A DNA stretch of 64,000 bases from Robertmurraya siralis (GCF_005502275.1 NZ_SWLZ01000008.1:1-64000); one strand, 5' to 3'. Shown: positions 1 through 8,470, counted from the first letter of the stretch. Notes: generated by a model from the letters alone, not told the origin. Translations and numbers: made by a program.

Positions 1-404
1 GATTACTACAATAATAAGCGTATAAAAGTAAAATTGGCTGGTTTAAGTCCAATACAATACCGAACTCAAACCAGCCAATCAGCTGCTTAATAAAAACTCT
101 AACTTTGTGGGGTCACCACCTCTCCACGCTTTTTTTATTGACTAGGGTACAGTTATGGGAGTGTATTTTTAAGTCTTTTGCCAGCAGCCAAAGCCTAATA
201 TGCTTCTTGCACGGCCAGTAACAACAGGTTCCCTCCGTTCAGTATGAAGCATGCATTAAATTGCGGCTAATTTATGAACAAATTTAAAAGGGAGAGGAAT
301 TTAAATGCTTATGATTAGTTTTTTGTTCTTGTAAGATTATAATTAGGTATATATAGGAAGAATAACTTTTAGCGATCGTTCTTATGAAAGGAATGGTGAA
401 GAAT
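1..404. other. Intergenic region before htrA-like gene
   Basis: No convincing gene is seen. Positions 33-44 and 68-79 form a perfect 12-bp inverted repeat (ATTGGCTGGTTT and its complement) with a 23-nt loop. A GTGG...CCAC stem followed by a T-run at about 110-137 could be the terminator of the gene to the left. In relatives walJ would lie there, but too little is present to confirm it. The stretch 190-380 shows no recognised feature. Confidence 0.4.
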
Positions 405-1622
405 ATGGGTTATTACGACCAAGATTATGAAAGTCGTTATAAAAAGCAGAAAGGAAACAGAGGGGGCTACTTTTTAGCGAGCCTACTAGGTGTTGTACTT
501 GGGGGATTCCTTGTCATTCTAGCCTTTCCGAAACTGGTGGATTATCATGTTCTCCCTTACGATGTGTCACCATCTCAGCAGACTGGCGGAGAGGAGAAAA
601 GTGCGATTGAAACGCAGAATGTTGCTGTGAATGTGGAGAGCGATATTACGAAGGCGGTTGATAAGGCAGCAGATGCGGTAGTCGGAATTTCGAACATCCA
701 GCAAACAAGCTTTTGGCATGGCAATACGTCAGACGGACAAGAAGCCGGAACAGGTTCAGGGGTTATTTATAAAAAGGAAAATGGCAAAGCCTATGTTGTT
801 ACAAACCATCATGTCATTGAGGGTGCCTCCTCTTTGGAAATTTCCTTAAACGATGGGACTAAAATCCCGGCAACGCTAAGAGGTAGTGATGTGTGGACTG
901 ACTTAGCTGTATTAGAGGTCGATGGCAGCGAGATTGAGACCATTGCCGAGTTTGGTGATTCAGACTCCTTGCGCACAGGTGAGCCTGTTATTGCGATTGG
1001 CAATCCGTTAGGTGCCATCTTTTCCGGCTCTGTCACACAAGGGATCATTTCCGGCTTAGAGAGAGCAATTCCTGTTGATATCAATCAGGATGGGATTGTC
1101 GACTGGCAGGCGGAAGTATTGCAAACGGATGCTGCGATTAATCCAGGTAACAGCGGTGGCGCTCTTATCAATATCGCCGGTCAAGTCATTGGCATCAATT
1201 CAATGAAAATTGCTGAAAGTGCCGTTGAAGGCATTGGTCTAGCGATTCCGATTAATTATGCCATTCCGATCATTGATGATTTAGAGAAACACGGGCAAGT
1301 AAATCGGCCATATATGGGGATTGAACTCCAATCCGTCAACGAAATCCCATCTTACTATCAAAAGGAAGCATTAAAGCTCCCGAATGATGTAACGAATGGT
1401 GTAGCGGTTATGCGCGTTGAACCAAATTCTCCAGCAGCTCAAGCAGGTTTAAAAGAACTCGATGTAATCGTCGAAATGGATGGGGAAGAAATTAAGGATA
1501 CAATCGATTTAAGGAAGCACCTTTATACGCAGAAGAACGTGGGAGATACGTTAGAAATTAAATTTTACCGCGATGGAAAGCTTCAGGAAACGACCATGAA
1601 GCTGGCTGGAGACACATTATAA
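405..1622 (+). CDS. HtrA/DegP-family membrane-anchored serine protease
   Basis: Surface-exposed quality-control protease of the HtrA family, 405 aa from the chosen start. It has a short basic cytoplasmic N-terminus, one membrane anchor (about residues 22-44 from this start) and an extracytoplasmic trypsin-like domain. The catalytic His lies in TNHHVIEG, the Asp in SDVWTDLAVLEV and the Ser in NPGNSGGALIN. A C-terminal PDZ domain follows (about the last 95 residues, including SPAAQAGL). An in-frame ATG at 384 exists, but GGTGA just before 405 favours the later start. Position before rlmH matches B. subtilis yyxA (htrC) downstream of the walRK operon. A strong terminator follows at once. Confidence 0.93.
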   Translation: MGYYDQDYESRYKKQKGNRGGYFLASLLGVVLGGFLVILAFPKLVDYHVLPYDVSPSQQTGGEEKSAIETQNVAVNVESDITKAVDKAADAVVGISNIQQTSFWHGNTSDGQEAGTGSGVIYKKENGKAYVVTNHHVIEGASSLEISLNDGTKIPATLRGSDVWTDLAVLEVDGSEIETIAEFGDSDSLRTGEPVIAIGNPLGAIFSGSVTQGIISGLERAIPVDINQDGIVDWQAEVLQTDAAINPGNSGGALINIAGQVIGINSMKIAESAVEGIGLAIPINYAIPIIDDLEKHGQVNRPYMGIELQSVNEIPSYYQKEALKLPNDVTNGVAVMRVEPNSPAAQAGLKELDVIVEMDGEEIKDTIDLRKHLYTQKNVGDTLEIKFYRDGKLQETTMKLAGDTL

Positions 1623-1642
1623 TCATCAAGATTGTTACGATA

Positions 1643-1669
1643 AAAGCAGGGGCAACCCTGCTTTTTTTC
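1643..1669 (+). terminator. Rho-independent terminator of htrA-like gene
   Basis: An AGCAGGG/CCCTGCT stem with a GCAA tetraloop is followed by seven T, 20 bases after the stop codon. Confidence 0.9.
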
Positions 1670-1859
1670 GTGTTTAAAGGCCGGAGCTTGCTATTGTTAA
1701 AGCCTTATTATGTATAGCAGAGTTAATTTGTGGCATAACTGCAAGACGTGTGAGACCTTCGTTTTCATACGAAATAAGCCGAACAAGTTTTTTTAACAAG
1801 TGGGATAAATCGTGATTTTGGCTTTATCAGAAACAAGGAACGAAAAAAATGGTAAAATA

Positions 1860-1896
1860 ATTGTGGATAAATGCTGAATAACAATTTATCCACAAT
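1860..1896. promoter_or_regulatory. Inverted pair of consensus DnaA boxes
   Basis: TGTGGATAA at 1862-1870 and TTATCCACA at 1886-1894 are both perfect DnaA-box matches. They are embedded in a perfect 13-bp inverted repeat (ATTGTGGATAAAT and its complement). They lie just upstream of the CxxC microprotein gene. Binding by DnaA is inferred. Confidence 0.55.
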
Positions 1897-1934
1897 TTAA
1901 AATATTATTTTTATTAGAATGGAGAATAAATCCG

Positions 1935-2093
1935 ATGATATATTGCTGCGAAGAACACGTAGAAATCGCGATAGATACGATTGTAGACGACTTTGAGACG
2001 TTTCCGATATTAAATAAAATTGACGATGAAAAGTTATCAACAACCTGTGAATATTGTCAAAAACATGCTGTATATATGGTGGCGAACGCGTGA
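1935..2093 (+). CDS. CxxH/CxxC microprotein (TIGR04129-like)
   Basis: A 52-aa protein starting MIYCCEEHVEIAID, with a GGAG ribosome binding site at 1920-1923. It carries CCEEH near the start and CEYC near residue 38, a likely metal-binding arrangement of paired Cys/His. Small Bacillus proteins of this kind (CxxH/CxxC family, yyzF-like) are annotated near rlmH, which matches the position here. Function is unknown. It is cytoplasmic by composition. Confidence 0.75.
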   Translation: MIYCCEEHVEIAIDTIVDDFETFPILNKIDDEKLSTTCEYCQKHAVYMVANA

Positions 2094-2147
2094 TCTCATA
2101 CAAGATGTGGATAGAAAATGTGGATATGTGGATAAACAATGTGGATA
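2034..2147. repeat. Cluster of TGTGGATA / DnaA-box-like motifs
   Basis: TTATCAACA (one mismatch from a DnaA box) is at 2034-2042. Four direct TGTGGATA motifs begin at 2106, 2119, 2127 and 2140. The copy at 2127-2135 (TGTGGATAA) is a perfect box. All lie between the microprotein gene and rlmH. Confidence 0.5.
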
Positions 2148-2173
2148 TCTTGTTCGTAAAGTGAGGATTAGCT

Positions 2174-2653
2174 GTGAATATCTCAATCATTACCGTCGGA
2201 AAACTAAAAGAAAAATATTTAAAGCAAGGAATTGACGAATACTTAAAAAGAATGTCAGCTTACGCAAAGGTTGAAATCGTTGAAGTAGCCGATGAAAAAG
2301 CGCCTGAAGTTTTAAGTGAAAATGAAATGCTGCAAGTAAAGGAGAAAGAAGGAGAACGCATCCTGGCCAAGCTCCACCCCGATACATACGTCATCGCCTT
2401 AGCAATTGAAGGAAAGCAAAAATCCTCAGAAGAACTGGCCGACACACTAGACAAACTGGCCACCTACGGCAAAAGCAAAATCGCCTTCGTCATCGGCGGC
2501 TCGCTCGGCTTGAGCCAGCAGGTGTTGCAGCGATCAGACGAAAAACTATCATTCTCAAAAATGACCTTTCCCCACCAATTGATGCGCTTGGTTTTAGTGG
2601 AGCAGATCTATCGGGCGTTTCGGATTATGAGGGGGGAACCGTACCATAAGTAA
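2174..2653 (+). CDS. rlmH: 23S rRNA (pseudouridine1915-N3)-methyltransferase RlmH
   Basis: SPOUT-class methyltransferase that uses S-adenosylmethionine to methylate pseudouridine 1915 in helix 69 of 23S rRNA. The 159 aa match the family length. The knotted SAM-binding region contains [10 protein letters not shown] (residues 105-114), and the conserved tail reads [20 protein letters not shown]...GEPYHK. Translation starts at GTG with GAGG 8 bases upstream. Its last codons (GAA CCG TAC CAT AAG TAA) form the left attachment sequence of the accessory island. The gene stays intact because insertion regenerates its end, as in staphylococcal SCC insertion. Confidence 0.97.
   Translation: MNISIITVGKLKEKYLKQGIDEYLKRMSAYAKVEIVEVADEKAPEVLSENEMLQVKEKEGERILAKLHPDTYVIALAIEGKQKSSEELADTLDKLATYGKSKIAFVIGGSLGLSQQVLQRSDEKLSFSKMTFPHQLMRLVLVEQIYRAFRIMRGEPYHK
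2636..2651 (+). repeat. Attachment site copy 1 (end of rlmH)
   Basis: GAACCGTACCATAAGT codes for the last residues of RlmH (EPYHK) plus the first base of the stop. It corresponds to the SCC attachment sequence in S. aureus rlmH, which codes for EAYHK. Confidence 0.85.
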
Positions 2654-2672
2654 ATGAGGTTTTTTCAAATTT
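2651..2672 (+). repeat. Left terminal inverted repeat of unit 1
   Basis: TAAATGAGGTTTTTTCAAAT pairs with the reverse complement of 18161-18181 (TAAATGAGGTTTTTCAAAAT), differing only by a one-base slip in the T/A runs. Confidence 0.75.
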
Positions 2673-2711
2673 ATAACAAAATAACAGTCCTCTCTTTTTT
2701 AGGAGGGGCTA

Positions 2712-2761
2712 TTTTATTGCGCATTATAAAATTAATAATTTTAAATCATTGCGCAATAAAA
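2712..2761. promoter_or_regulatory. Inverted-repeat operator of the R-M gene
   Basis: TTTTATTGCGCA at 2712-2723 and its exact complement at 2750-2761 form a 12-bp inverted repeat. Further TGCGCA-type motifs lie at 2781-2787 (over the promoter) and about 2812-2818. The downstream protein begins with an XRE-type helix-turn-helix, so autoregulation is a reasonable inference. Confidence 0.5.
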
Positions 2762-2764
2762 TTG

Positions 2765-2793
2765 TTGACTCTTTATTTTTGTGCGCATATAAT
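2765..2793 (+). promoter_or_regulatory. SigA promoter of the R-M gene
   Basis: TTGACT (2765-2770) and TATAAT (2788-2793) are separated by exactly 17 bases, 46 bases before the start codon. The spacer contains the motif GTGCGCA. Confidence 0.8.
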
Positions 2794-2838
2794 AAATGAA
2801 ACGATTGAAATTGGCGCACAAAGAAGGAGTGGGTTTGA

Positions 2839-5800
2839 TTGAACTTAAAAGAACTGCGGGAGAATAAAAATCTGTCACAAAAGGAGTTGGCGGAAAAGGT
2901 AGGGATTAGTGCTAATACAATTCGTTCCTATGAGAATGCGACGAAATCGCCTACTATAGCCCACATGAAAAAAATTGCTGACTTTTTTAACGTAGAATTA
3001 ACATCTTTGATAAACGAAGAGCTTGAAGGTAATAGTGATGTAGAAAAGCGGGTATTGAGAAGAGCCAAAAATACTTGCGAGCTATGTGAAGAAAGTGTTC
3101 CGGAGGAGTTCAAAGATGTTCCTTATTTAACTGTTTATCAATTAGAGCCAGGAAATCTTAATTTTAAAAAGGCTGCCGCTTTATGTCCTGTTTGTAAGTT
3201 TAAATTGGAAACTTTAAATCTTGATGCTGATAAAGAAAAGCTTTTAGTAAAAATATCGGAGGGTCCAAAGAATATAGTAACATCGCAATCCGGCCTTCCG
3301 ACTAATCCAGATTTAATTAAGGAGGTTCATTCTGCTTTAATTGAATCCAAGGATTTTGAGGAAAAACTAAAATCTATTGCAACACAAATTGTGGATAGTT
3401 GTAATAAAGCAAATTCAGAAGCGACTATTGCTTCGAGGGTTGAAAGTAAGATTGCAGAAATAATGCAATATTTTGGAGAAGACTATGCGCCTATCCGAGA
3501 GGAATCTGTAATTGTTAATGCTGATAGCGAAGAAAAATCGCTAAGGTATCGGCTTAAGCAGAAAAAGCGTGCAGATTCACGATTTTATAATGTTATTACT
3601 GAATATAAGCAGGACATCATGGATGATTTGGAGAAAAACAAAAACCAGTTAGATGAATATCTAAAGAATATTTCTCGAAATGAAGAGGAACACATCGATA
3701 AATATTTTGGGGTTCTTACTGACGGAAGGAAAATTGTTTTTATTTCGTATTCAAGTGGAAATAAAATTGTTTCTCCGGTGCAAAATTTTGGCTTAAAAAC
3801 ATTAAAGGAGTTAATAAAGGTCTACCTTTCATTAGGGAGAAAGGAATTAACTGCTAAGGGATTAGTTACTGATTTTAGCATTGACTCATCTAATCAGGTA
3901 ACAATCGACATGGCAAAGACTCTTTATAAAAAACTTGTCCTCAATCAAAAAATTGGAGAAACAAAATATGAAAATGAATGGGAGAAAATCTTTAAATTAG
4001 GAGGACATAACGACAATAACACTAAGAGTATTAAGGATAGAAAGACCATCCTTGCTGACTATTTTGGAATCTCCAAAGAAAAGATTGATGAGACAAAAGC
4101 ATTATTTTGTTTGCATACTGCTTACGTCATCCTTATTAAGTTAATAGCTTATAATGTTACAACCGAAATATTCTTCAAAAGCTCCAACTTTTCTTTGAAA
4201 TTTGATGAACTATCCCGACTAGATTCACTTGGTTTAAGAAGTGGATTAAGCGCAATTGAATCTGGAGAAATTTTCAAGCAGGTCGGTATACTAAATCTTT
4301 TAGAAGGGGATTTCTTTTCATGGTACTTACATGAGGGAATTTGGAATGAAGATATTTATGCTTGCCTAATAAAGTGTATCGAGATTTTATCAGAATACGA
4401 CCCTGGTCAAAGATTATTTAACAGGGAAAATGTGCATGACTTCTTTAAGGTTTTATATGAATCAATTATTCCAAAAGAGGTTCGCCACTCACTTGGGGAG
4501 TATTATACACCAGATTGGCTTGCAGACCATGTGGTTTTCCGGAAATTAGATGAAGTTCGGAAAGTAAATCCACTTTGGAGGGGGCTCGACCCTTGTTGCG
4601 GCTCCGGTACATTTGTGATGAAAATGATTGAATATGTCCTTAAAGAAGAGGCCGACAAAGATAATTCGCTTATATTAAAAAGCGTGTTAAATAGGATTTA
4701 CGGTTACGATATTAACCCACTTGCTGTATTAACATGCCGTATTAACTATTTTATTGCGATTGCAAGGTATATTGATGTCGAAAATGAGCTGCCCCAGATA
4801 GTATTTCCAATAAAATTAGGTGACGCAGCCTTAGTACCTAAAATGGCGAATATTGAAGGGACAGAATTTATTTCATATGAAATAAATGTGGACGAAAGGA
4901 CATCCCTTTACTTTAGGTTACCAAAAATGGTCTTTGTACACCCTGATTTTATTTCTGTGACCCAAAAGTTTGAAGAGGAAATTTTCGAAACAGAGGAAGT
5001 TGAAACTTCAAAATTAATTGAAAAGTTATTGGGTCTATGTGAATATACCAATGAGGAAATACAATTCTCAGTTGAGGAATTCGTTGAAAATACAGTTTCC
5101 TTAATGCAAAAAGGGTGGAGTAGAGCCTGGATTAGAACAATTTTTAGTGTTCTAAGCACTATGGTAGATGGGAAATTCAACTTAATTGCATCGAATCCTC
5201 CATGGATTGATTGGAAGGCTCTTCCTGACGGCTATAGGGAAATTTTAAAACGAGCTTCTATTGAACAGCATGTATTTTCAGGTGATAACTTCACTGGCGG
5301 GATAAACCTAAATTTATGTGCCCTTATCGCAAATGTTGTTGCTGATAATTGGCTGGATTCTGACGGTTTGATGGGATTCCTTATGCCAAAATCAATTGCA
5401 TTTCAACAAACGTATGCTGGGTTTAGGGAACTGGTTCAAGTTCGGAGTGGCAAATTATTATATGATGAATTCATAGACTGGTCGAAATCAGGGGACCCAT
5501 TTAAACCAGTAACAGAAAAATTCCTGACATACTACTTTAAGAAAAGCGAAGAGCCCCAAAAAGAACTTATACCTGTCCTAATGTATGAAAAACGCAGAGG
5601 TGAAAATATTTTTGAAAAAAAATATAAAAACTTCAAGGCGATAGAAAATAAATTTGTACCTTTGGAAAAGGTAGCGTATATGGCTTCGGAGCACTATAAC
5701 AACTTCACCTTTACAGACATCCGAAACATTGGTGATATTCCCAAAATGAAATTAATTGCGGGACAAAGTGAATATAAAGGGCGTGTAGGGTTAGGTTTAT

Positions 5801-6597
5801 ATCCTAAAGAGGGTGTTATCTTCGAGGTACTGGATGAAAAGGTTGGAACAACCAAAAATAAAATTTGGGTTCAAAACTACCAAAATAAGAAGTCTGAACG
5901 AAAAGTTCCTATTCGGCAAGTGCTAATGGATACGAAATTCCTACATCCTGTTATTGAGGGACCGAACATTGTCCGATTTGGCTTAGAAAATGTAAAATTT
6001 GTAGCACCGTTCCCATATAAGCCGTCTGATTTAAAAAGGCCAATTCCAAGGAAGGAGCTGGAATCAGAATCAAAAAGTCTTCTCGATTATTATGATTCTG
6101 TCCGTGATAATATTGCAAAGACGGATTATAATCAAAGGGTACAGGGGAAAAAAGGAGAATTTTATAGCATAACTCGTGTTGGCCCTTATACATTTGCACC
6201 TGTAAGGGTGGCTTTCAGGAATAATACAAAGTGGGTTTCAACTGTAATAAAAAATGGTATAACCCCATGGGGGGAAGAAAAAATGTATCTTCTCTTGGAC
6301 CATGCTTGCTCTATTGCACAAGATAATGAGGGGAATTTTATCACGGAAGACGAGGCTCATTATATTTGTGCGGTTATGAATTCTGATATTGCAACGAAAT
6401 ATATAATTGATTCTTCTGACTCAAGGTCTTTTAAAACAGATTTGCCAATTCGTATTGTAAAGTACGACAAGGAAAATGAAGTTCATGTCGCTTTGTCTAA
6501 TCTCTCAAAGCAGGCACATGAAGGAACTTTGGACGAATTAGAAGTAAATCGAAAATTAAATGCACTAATTACCAAATACTTGGAAGATTTAGATTGA
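2839..6597 (+). CDS. Single-chain type IIG-like restriction-modification enzyme with HTH
   Basis: A 1252-aa multidomain protein. Residues 1-60 are an XRE-type helix-turn-helix (LSQKELAEKVGISANTIRSYE). A four-Cys zinc-finger or HNH-like patch follows (CELC about 79-82, CPVC about 116-119). A nuclease-like segment around 215-330 includes RADSRFYNVITEYK, whose E and K could belong to a PD-(D/E)XK core. The adenine methyltransferase core has LGEYYTPDWLADHVV (about 552), motif I DPCCGSGTF (about 583) and motif IV NPPW (about 785). The C-terminal third is a likely target recognition domain. Such fused enzymes both methylate and cut DNA. It is the first gene inside the SCC-like element, a usual place for defence cargo, with its own promoter and terminator. 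The TTG start lies behind AAGGAG. Confidence 0.85.
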   Translation: MNLKELRENKNLSQKELAEKVGISANTIRSYENATKSPTIAHMKKIADFFNVELTSLINEELEGNSDVEKRVLRRAKNTCELCEESVPEEFKDVPYLTVYQLEPGNLNFKKAAALCPVCKFKLETLNLDADKEKLLVKISEGPKNIVTSQSGLPTNPDLIKEVHSALIESKDFEEKLKSIATQIVDSCNKANSEATIASRVESKIAEIMQYFGEDYAPIREESVIVNADSEEKSLRYRLKQKKRADSRFYNVITEYKQDIMDDLEKNKNQLDEYLKNISRNEEEHIDKYFGVLTDGRKIVFISYSSGNKIVSPVQNFGLKTLKELIKVYLSLGRKELTAKGLVTDFSIDSSNQVTIDMAKTLYKKLVLNQKIGETKYENEWEKIFKLGGHNDNNTKSIKDRKTILADYFGISKEKIDETKALFCLHTAYVILIKLIAYNVTTEIFFKSSNFSLKFDELSRLDSLGLRSGLSAIESGEIFKQVGILNLLEGDFFSWYLHEGIWNEDIYACLIKCIEILSEYDPGQRLFNRENVHDFFKVLYESIIPKEVRHSLGEYYTPDWLADHVVFRKLDEVRKVNPLWRGLDPCCGSGTFVMKMIEYVLKEEADKDNSLILKSVLNRIYGYDINPLAVLTCRINYFIAIARYIDVENELPQIVFPIKLGDAALVPKMANIEGTEFISYEINVDERTSLYFRLPKMVFVHPDFISVTQKFEEEIFETEEVETSKLIEKLLGLCEYTNEEIQFSVEEFVENTVSLMQKGWSRAWIRTIFSVLSTMVDGKFNLIASNPPWIDWKALPDGYREILKRASIEQHVFSGDNFTGGINLNLCALIANVVADNWLDSDGLMGFLMPKSIAFQQTYAGFRELVQVRSGKLLYDEFIDWSKSGDPFKPVTEKFLTYYFKKSEEPQKELIPVLMYEKRRGENIFEKKYKNFKAIENKFVPLEKVAYMASEHYNNFTFTDIRNIGDIPKMKLIAGQSEYKGRVGLGLYPKEGVIFEVLDEKVGTTKNKIWVQNYQNKKSERKVPIRQVLMDTKFLHPVIEGPNIVRFGLENVKFVAPFPYKPSDLKRPIPRKELESESKSLLDYYDSVRDNIAKTDYNQRVQGKKGEFYSITRVGPYTFAPVRVAFRNNTKWVSTVIKNGITPWGEEKMYLLLDHACSIAQDNEGNFITEDEAHYICAVMNSDIATKYIIDSSDSRSFKTDLPIRIVKYDKENEVHVALSNLSKQAHEGTLDELEVNRKLNALITKYLEDLD

Positions 6598-6600
6598 ATG

Positions 6601-6641
6601 AAAAAGGGTTGAAAGCAAATATGGCTTTCAACCCTTTTTTA
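6601..6641 (+). terminator. Terminator of the R-M gene
   Basis: AAAGGGTTGAAAGC pairs with GCTTTCAACCCTTT around a short loop, followed by a T-run. It starts 4 bases after the stop codon. Confidence 0.92.
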
Positions 6642-6670
6642 TTGCAATTTCTCAATGGGGGGTTAAAAAT

Positions 6671-7078
6671 TTGAGAATAATACAAAGTTTTAAGGATTTA
6701 AATATCTTGGCCAGTTCAGGAATGGTTGAAGAAAATTTAATATCAACTTTATCAGCTGTATTTTGGGATAACCATAAAAGGATTGCCATAAATAAAAGTA
6801 TTGATGTCCTCACAAACTTTACGAAAATAGTGATTTTTGAGAAGGGCGACAATTTGAAAAATATGGACTTCCTTGTATTCGAATCTAAATTTAGTGGTAT
6901 TTTAGGCACAATTCCTAGTTTCCTTAAATATTTTGAAAAAGAAAAAGTGTATTTATATAAGATAAATTCAGATGAAAAGATTGTGGACATTTTGATTGAG
7001 GAAAAGATTATGGATAAAGATATATTGGACTTTTTCAAGATGCAATTGTTTTTACAGAGAAATGAATTAAATGAGTAG
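6671..7078 (+). CDS. Hypothetical protein, element cargo
   Basis: A 135-aa protein of no recognised family. It starts at TTG with a G-run (6657-6662) eight bases upstream as a weak ribosome binding site. It has alternating hydrophobic and charged segments, no signal peptide and no membrane span (for example IVIFEKGDNLKNMDFLVFESKFSG, which looks like beta-strands). It lies alone between the R-M terminator and the radC-like gene. The overlapping reverse-strand frame has the Ser/Phe/Ile-rich composition of a shadow frame. Function cannot be assigned. Confidence 0.55.
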   Translation: MRIIQSFKDLNILASSGMVEENLISTLSAVFWDNHKRIAINKSIDVLTNFTKIVIFEKGDNLKNMDFLVFESKFSGILGTIPSFLKYFEKEKVYLYKINSDEKIVDILIEEKIMDKDILDFFKMQLFLQRNELNE

Positions 7079-7155
7079 TTCCACGATGTATTCATTAAAA
7101 ATTTAAATATATATTATAGCTTTGAATGAAAAATGTATCTTAGAGGAGGAAAACA

Positions 7156-7605
7156 ATGGTCGCCAGTGCAAAAAGAATTAACATTGTTTCACTAAAATTA
7201 GTAAAGGAGTCAAGTTTACTATACAAAGAAAGGTCGGTAAGGTCGCCGGAAGATGGATATAGACTTTTAAAACTGTTCTTAGAAGAAAAAGACCGCGAGC
7301 ATTTCATTGTCGCTTCACTTGACACGAAGAATCAGCCAGTATCAATTAATGTATGTCACATTGGCAGTCTGAATGCCAGCCTTGTTCATCCCAGGGAGGT
7401 AATGAAGTCTGCAATTCTTTCAAATGCTGCTTCGATAATAGTGGGACATAATCACCCATCAGGGATGTCCGAACCAAGCAAAGAAGATATAGAGGTCACT
7501 AAAAGGCTTGTAGAAGCGGGGAAAATTATTGGCATAGATGTAATCGACCATATTATCGTTGGCGAAGATTCCTTCACTTCATTAAAAGAAAAAGGCTATA
7601 TCTGA
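7156..7605 (+). CDS. RadC-like JAB/MPN-domain protein
   Basis: A 149-aa RadC-family protein holding only the JAB1/MPN metalloprotease-like domain. It lacks the N-terminal helix-hairpin-helix part of chromosomal RadC. The metal-binding signature reads GHNHPSGMSEPSKED (residues 97-111), with upstream HPREVMKSAI. RadC-like genes of this short kind are common on mobile elements, including SCC elements and phages. Their biochemical role is unsettled. It starts at ATG behind GAGGAGG and begins the run 7156-8779 with the DUF1643, SAUGI-like and DUF960 genes. Confidence 0.88.
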   Translation: MVASAKRINIVSLKLVKESSLLYKERSVRSPEDGYRLLKLFLEEKDREHFIVASLDTKNQPVSINVCHIGSLNASLVHPREVMKSAILSNAASIIVGHNHPSGMSEPSKEDIEVTKRLVEAGKIIGIDVIDHIIVGEDSFTSLKEKGYI

Positions 7606-7620
7606 AAGGAGTAAGTAACA

Positions 7621-8130
7621 GTGAAAACAACTAAAAGCATGGTAAAAACAGAAGTCATTTATGATGACGAAATGAAAAACAAGTATCTTGTTAGAAAAGA
7701 GTGGGATAAGAACAAGAAAAAAGCACTTGTTATCATGAAAAATGCAGGTCAAACAGATGAAATTGTGCAAGACCAAACAACAATGTATGTCACTAATAAC
7801 CTTTCTAAATTGGATTACGGTGTTGTAGAAATTGTAAATCTTTTTCCATCTATTGTTAGAGATGAAACGAAAGAGTCTGTTATTGAAAATTTGAAATGTA
7901 TTCAAGAAGCCATTCCAAGAGTAGATGATGTCATTATTGCGGTCGGAAAAGGAGTAGAGACAAACAAAAAAGCTGTTGAACGGTTAAACATGATTTTAGC
8001 TATATTGCTAGACAAGAAAGCAAACATTCTTCAAATAGAGGCGAATTTTGGTCGGAAAGGTTTCCATCCTCTCTACCCTGCCTTAAAAAATCGGTGGAAA
8101 TTAGTACCGTATGACGCCGCCGCAATGTGA
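7621..8130 (+). CDS. DUF1643-family protein
   Basis: A 169-aa protein starting at GTG, 15 bases after radC. It shows the DUF1643 pattern: a strand KALVIMKNAGQTDEIVQDQTT followed by YGVVEIVNLFPSIV, where family members carry NPS/NAG, D-x-T and NL(F/Y) signatures. DUF1643 genes belong to the conserved accessory trio (DUF950, DUF960, DUF1643) beside ccr genes in staphylococcal SCC elements, though their function is unknown. The neighbouring genes here match that set. A second, more divergent DUF1643-like protein is at 17238. Confidence 0.75.
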   Translation: MKTTKSMVKTEVIYDDEMKNKYLVRKEWDKNKKKALVIMKNAGQTDEIVQDQTTMYVTNNLSKLDYGVVEIVNLFPSIVRDETKESVIENLKCIQEAIPRVDDVIIAVGKGVETNKKAVERLNMILAILLDKKANILQIEANFGRKGFHPLYPALKNRWKLVPYDAAAM

Positions 8131-8163
8131 ACCAATAATATTATATTTGAAAGGAGTTACGCC

Positions 8164-8469
8164 ATGTTTGGTATTAAGCAATTGAAAGATTTTATGGTAA
8201 AGAAATTTGGTGTGGTTGTTGAATCAACTGCGTTAGGAGAGGAAACAGTAATTCTATATCACGAGGAACTAGACGAGGAACTCATTTCAGAGGATGTGCT
8301 GCAAATATTACCGAATCCAGTTTTATTTCACACATATATATACAATAACGAATCAGAGTGGATTATTGGTGTTGCTTTAGAGGCAGATACCAATAATCCA
8401 CTCTTTTTAGTTTGCCTTAAAGATGGTGTAAGGGTGTATGAGAAACTTTTAAATGAGGGTGAAGGATAA
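8164..8469 (+). CDS. SAUGI/DUF950-like protein, possible uracil-DNA glycosylase inhibitor
   Basis: A 101-aa acidic protein preceded by AAAGGAG. The pattern IKQLKDFMVKKFGV...EDVLQILPNPVLFHTYIYNN...IIGVAL resembles my recollection of SAUGI (Pfam family formerly DUF950), the small SCC-encoded DNA mimic that blocks uracil-DNA glycosylase. That family has a similar LK-helix, ILP-type helix and TYxYY strand. Position between DUF1643 and DUF960 genes supports the call. The acidic patches (EELDEELISED) suit a DNA mimic. The inhibitor function is inferred and divergence is high. Confidence 0.5.
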   Translation: MFGIKQLKDFMVKKFGVVVESTALGEETVILYHEELDEELISEDVLQILPNPVLFHTYIYNNESEWIIGVALEADTNNPLFLVCLKDGVRVYEKLLNEGEG

Positions 8470-8470
8470 A

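Noticed and set aside
1-60. End of walJ at the left edge
   Set aside because: Context suggests walJ to the left, but the few bases give no readable C-terminus.
2020-2235. 71-aa frame over the TGTGGATA repeats
   Set aside because: It overlaps both the CxxC microprotein and rlmH in another frame and mirrors the repeats.
2654-2842. 62-aa frame between rlmH and the R-M gene
   Set aside because: It spans the terminal repeat, the operator and the SigA promoter, and has no ribosome binding site.
3071-3200. Full HNH endonuclease in the R-M protein
   Set aside because: The four Cys are present but a convincing His-Asn-His pattern is not; a structural zinc finger is equally likely.
6652-7095. 147-aa minus-strand frame
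   Set aside because: Ser/Phe/Ile/Asn-rich shadow of the plus-strand 135-aa gene, with no ribosome binding site.
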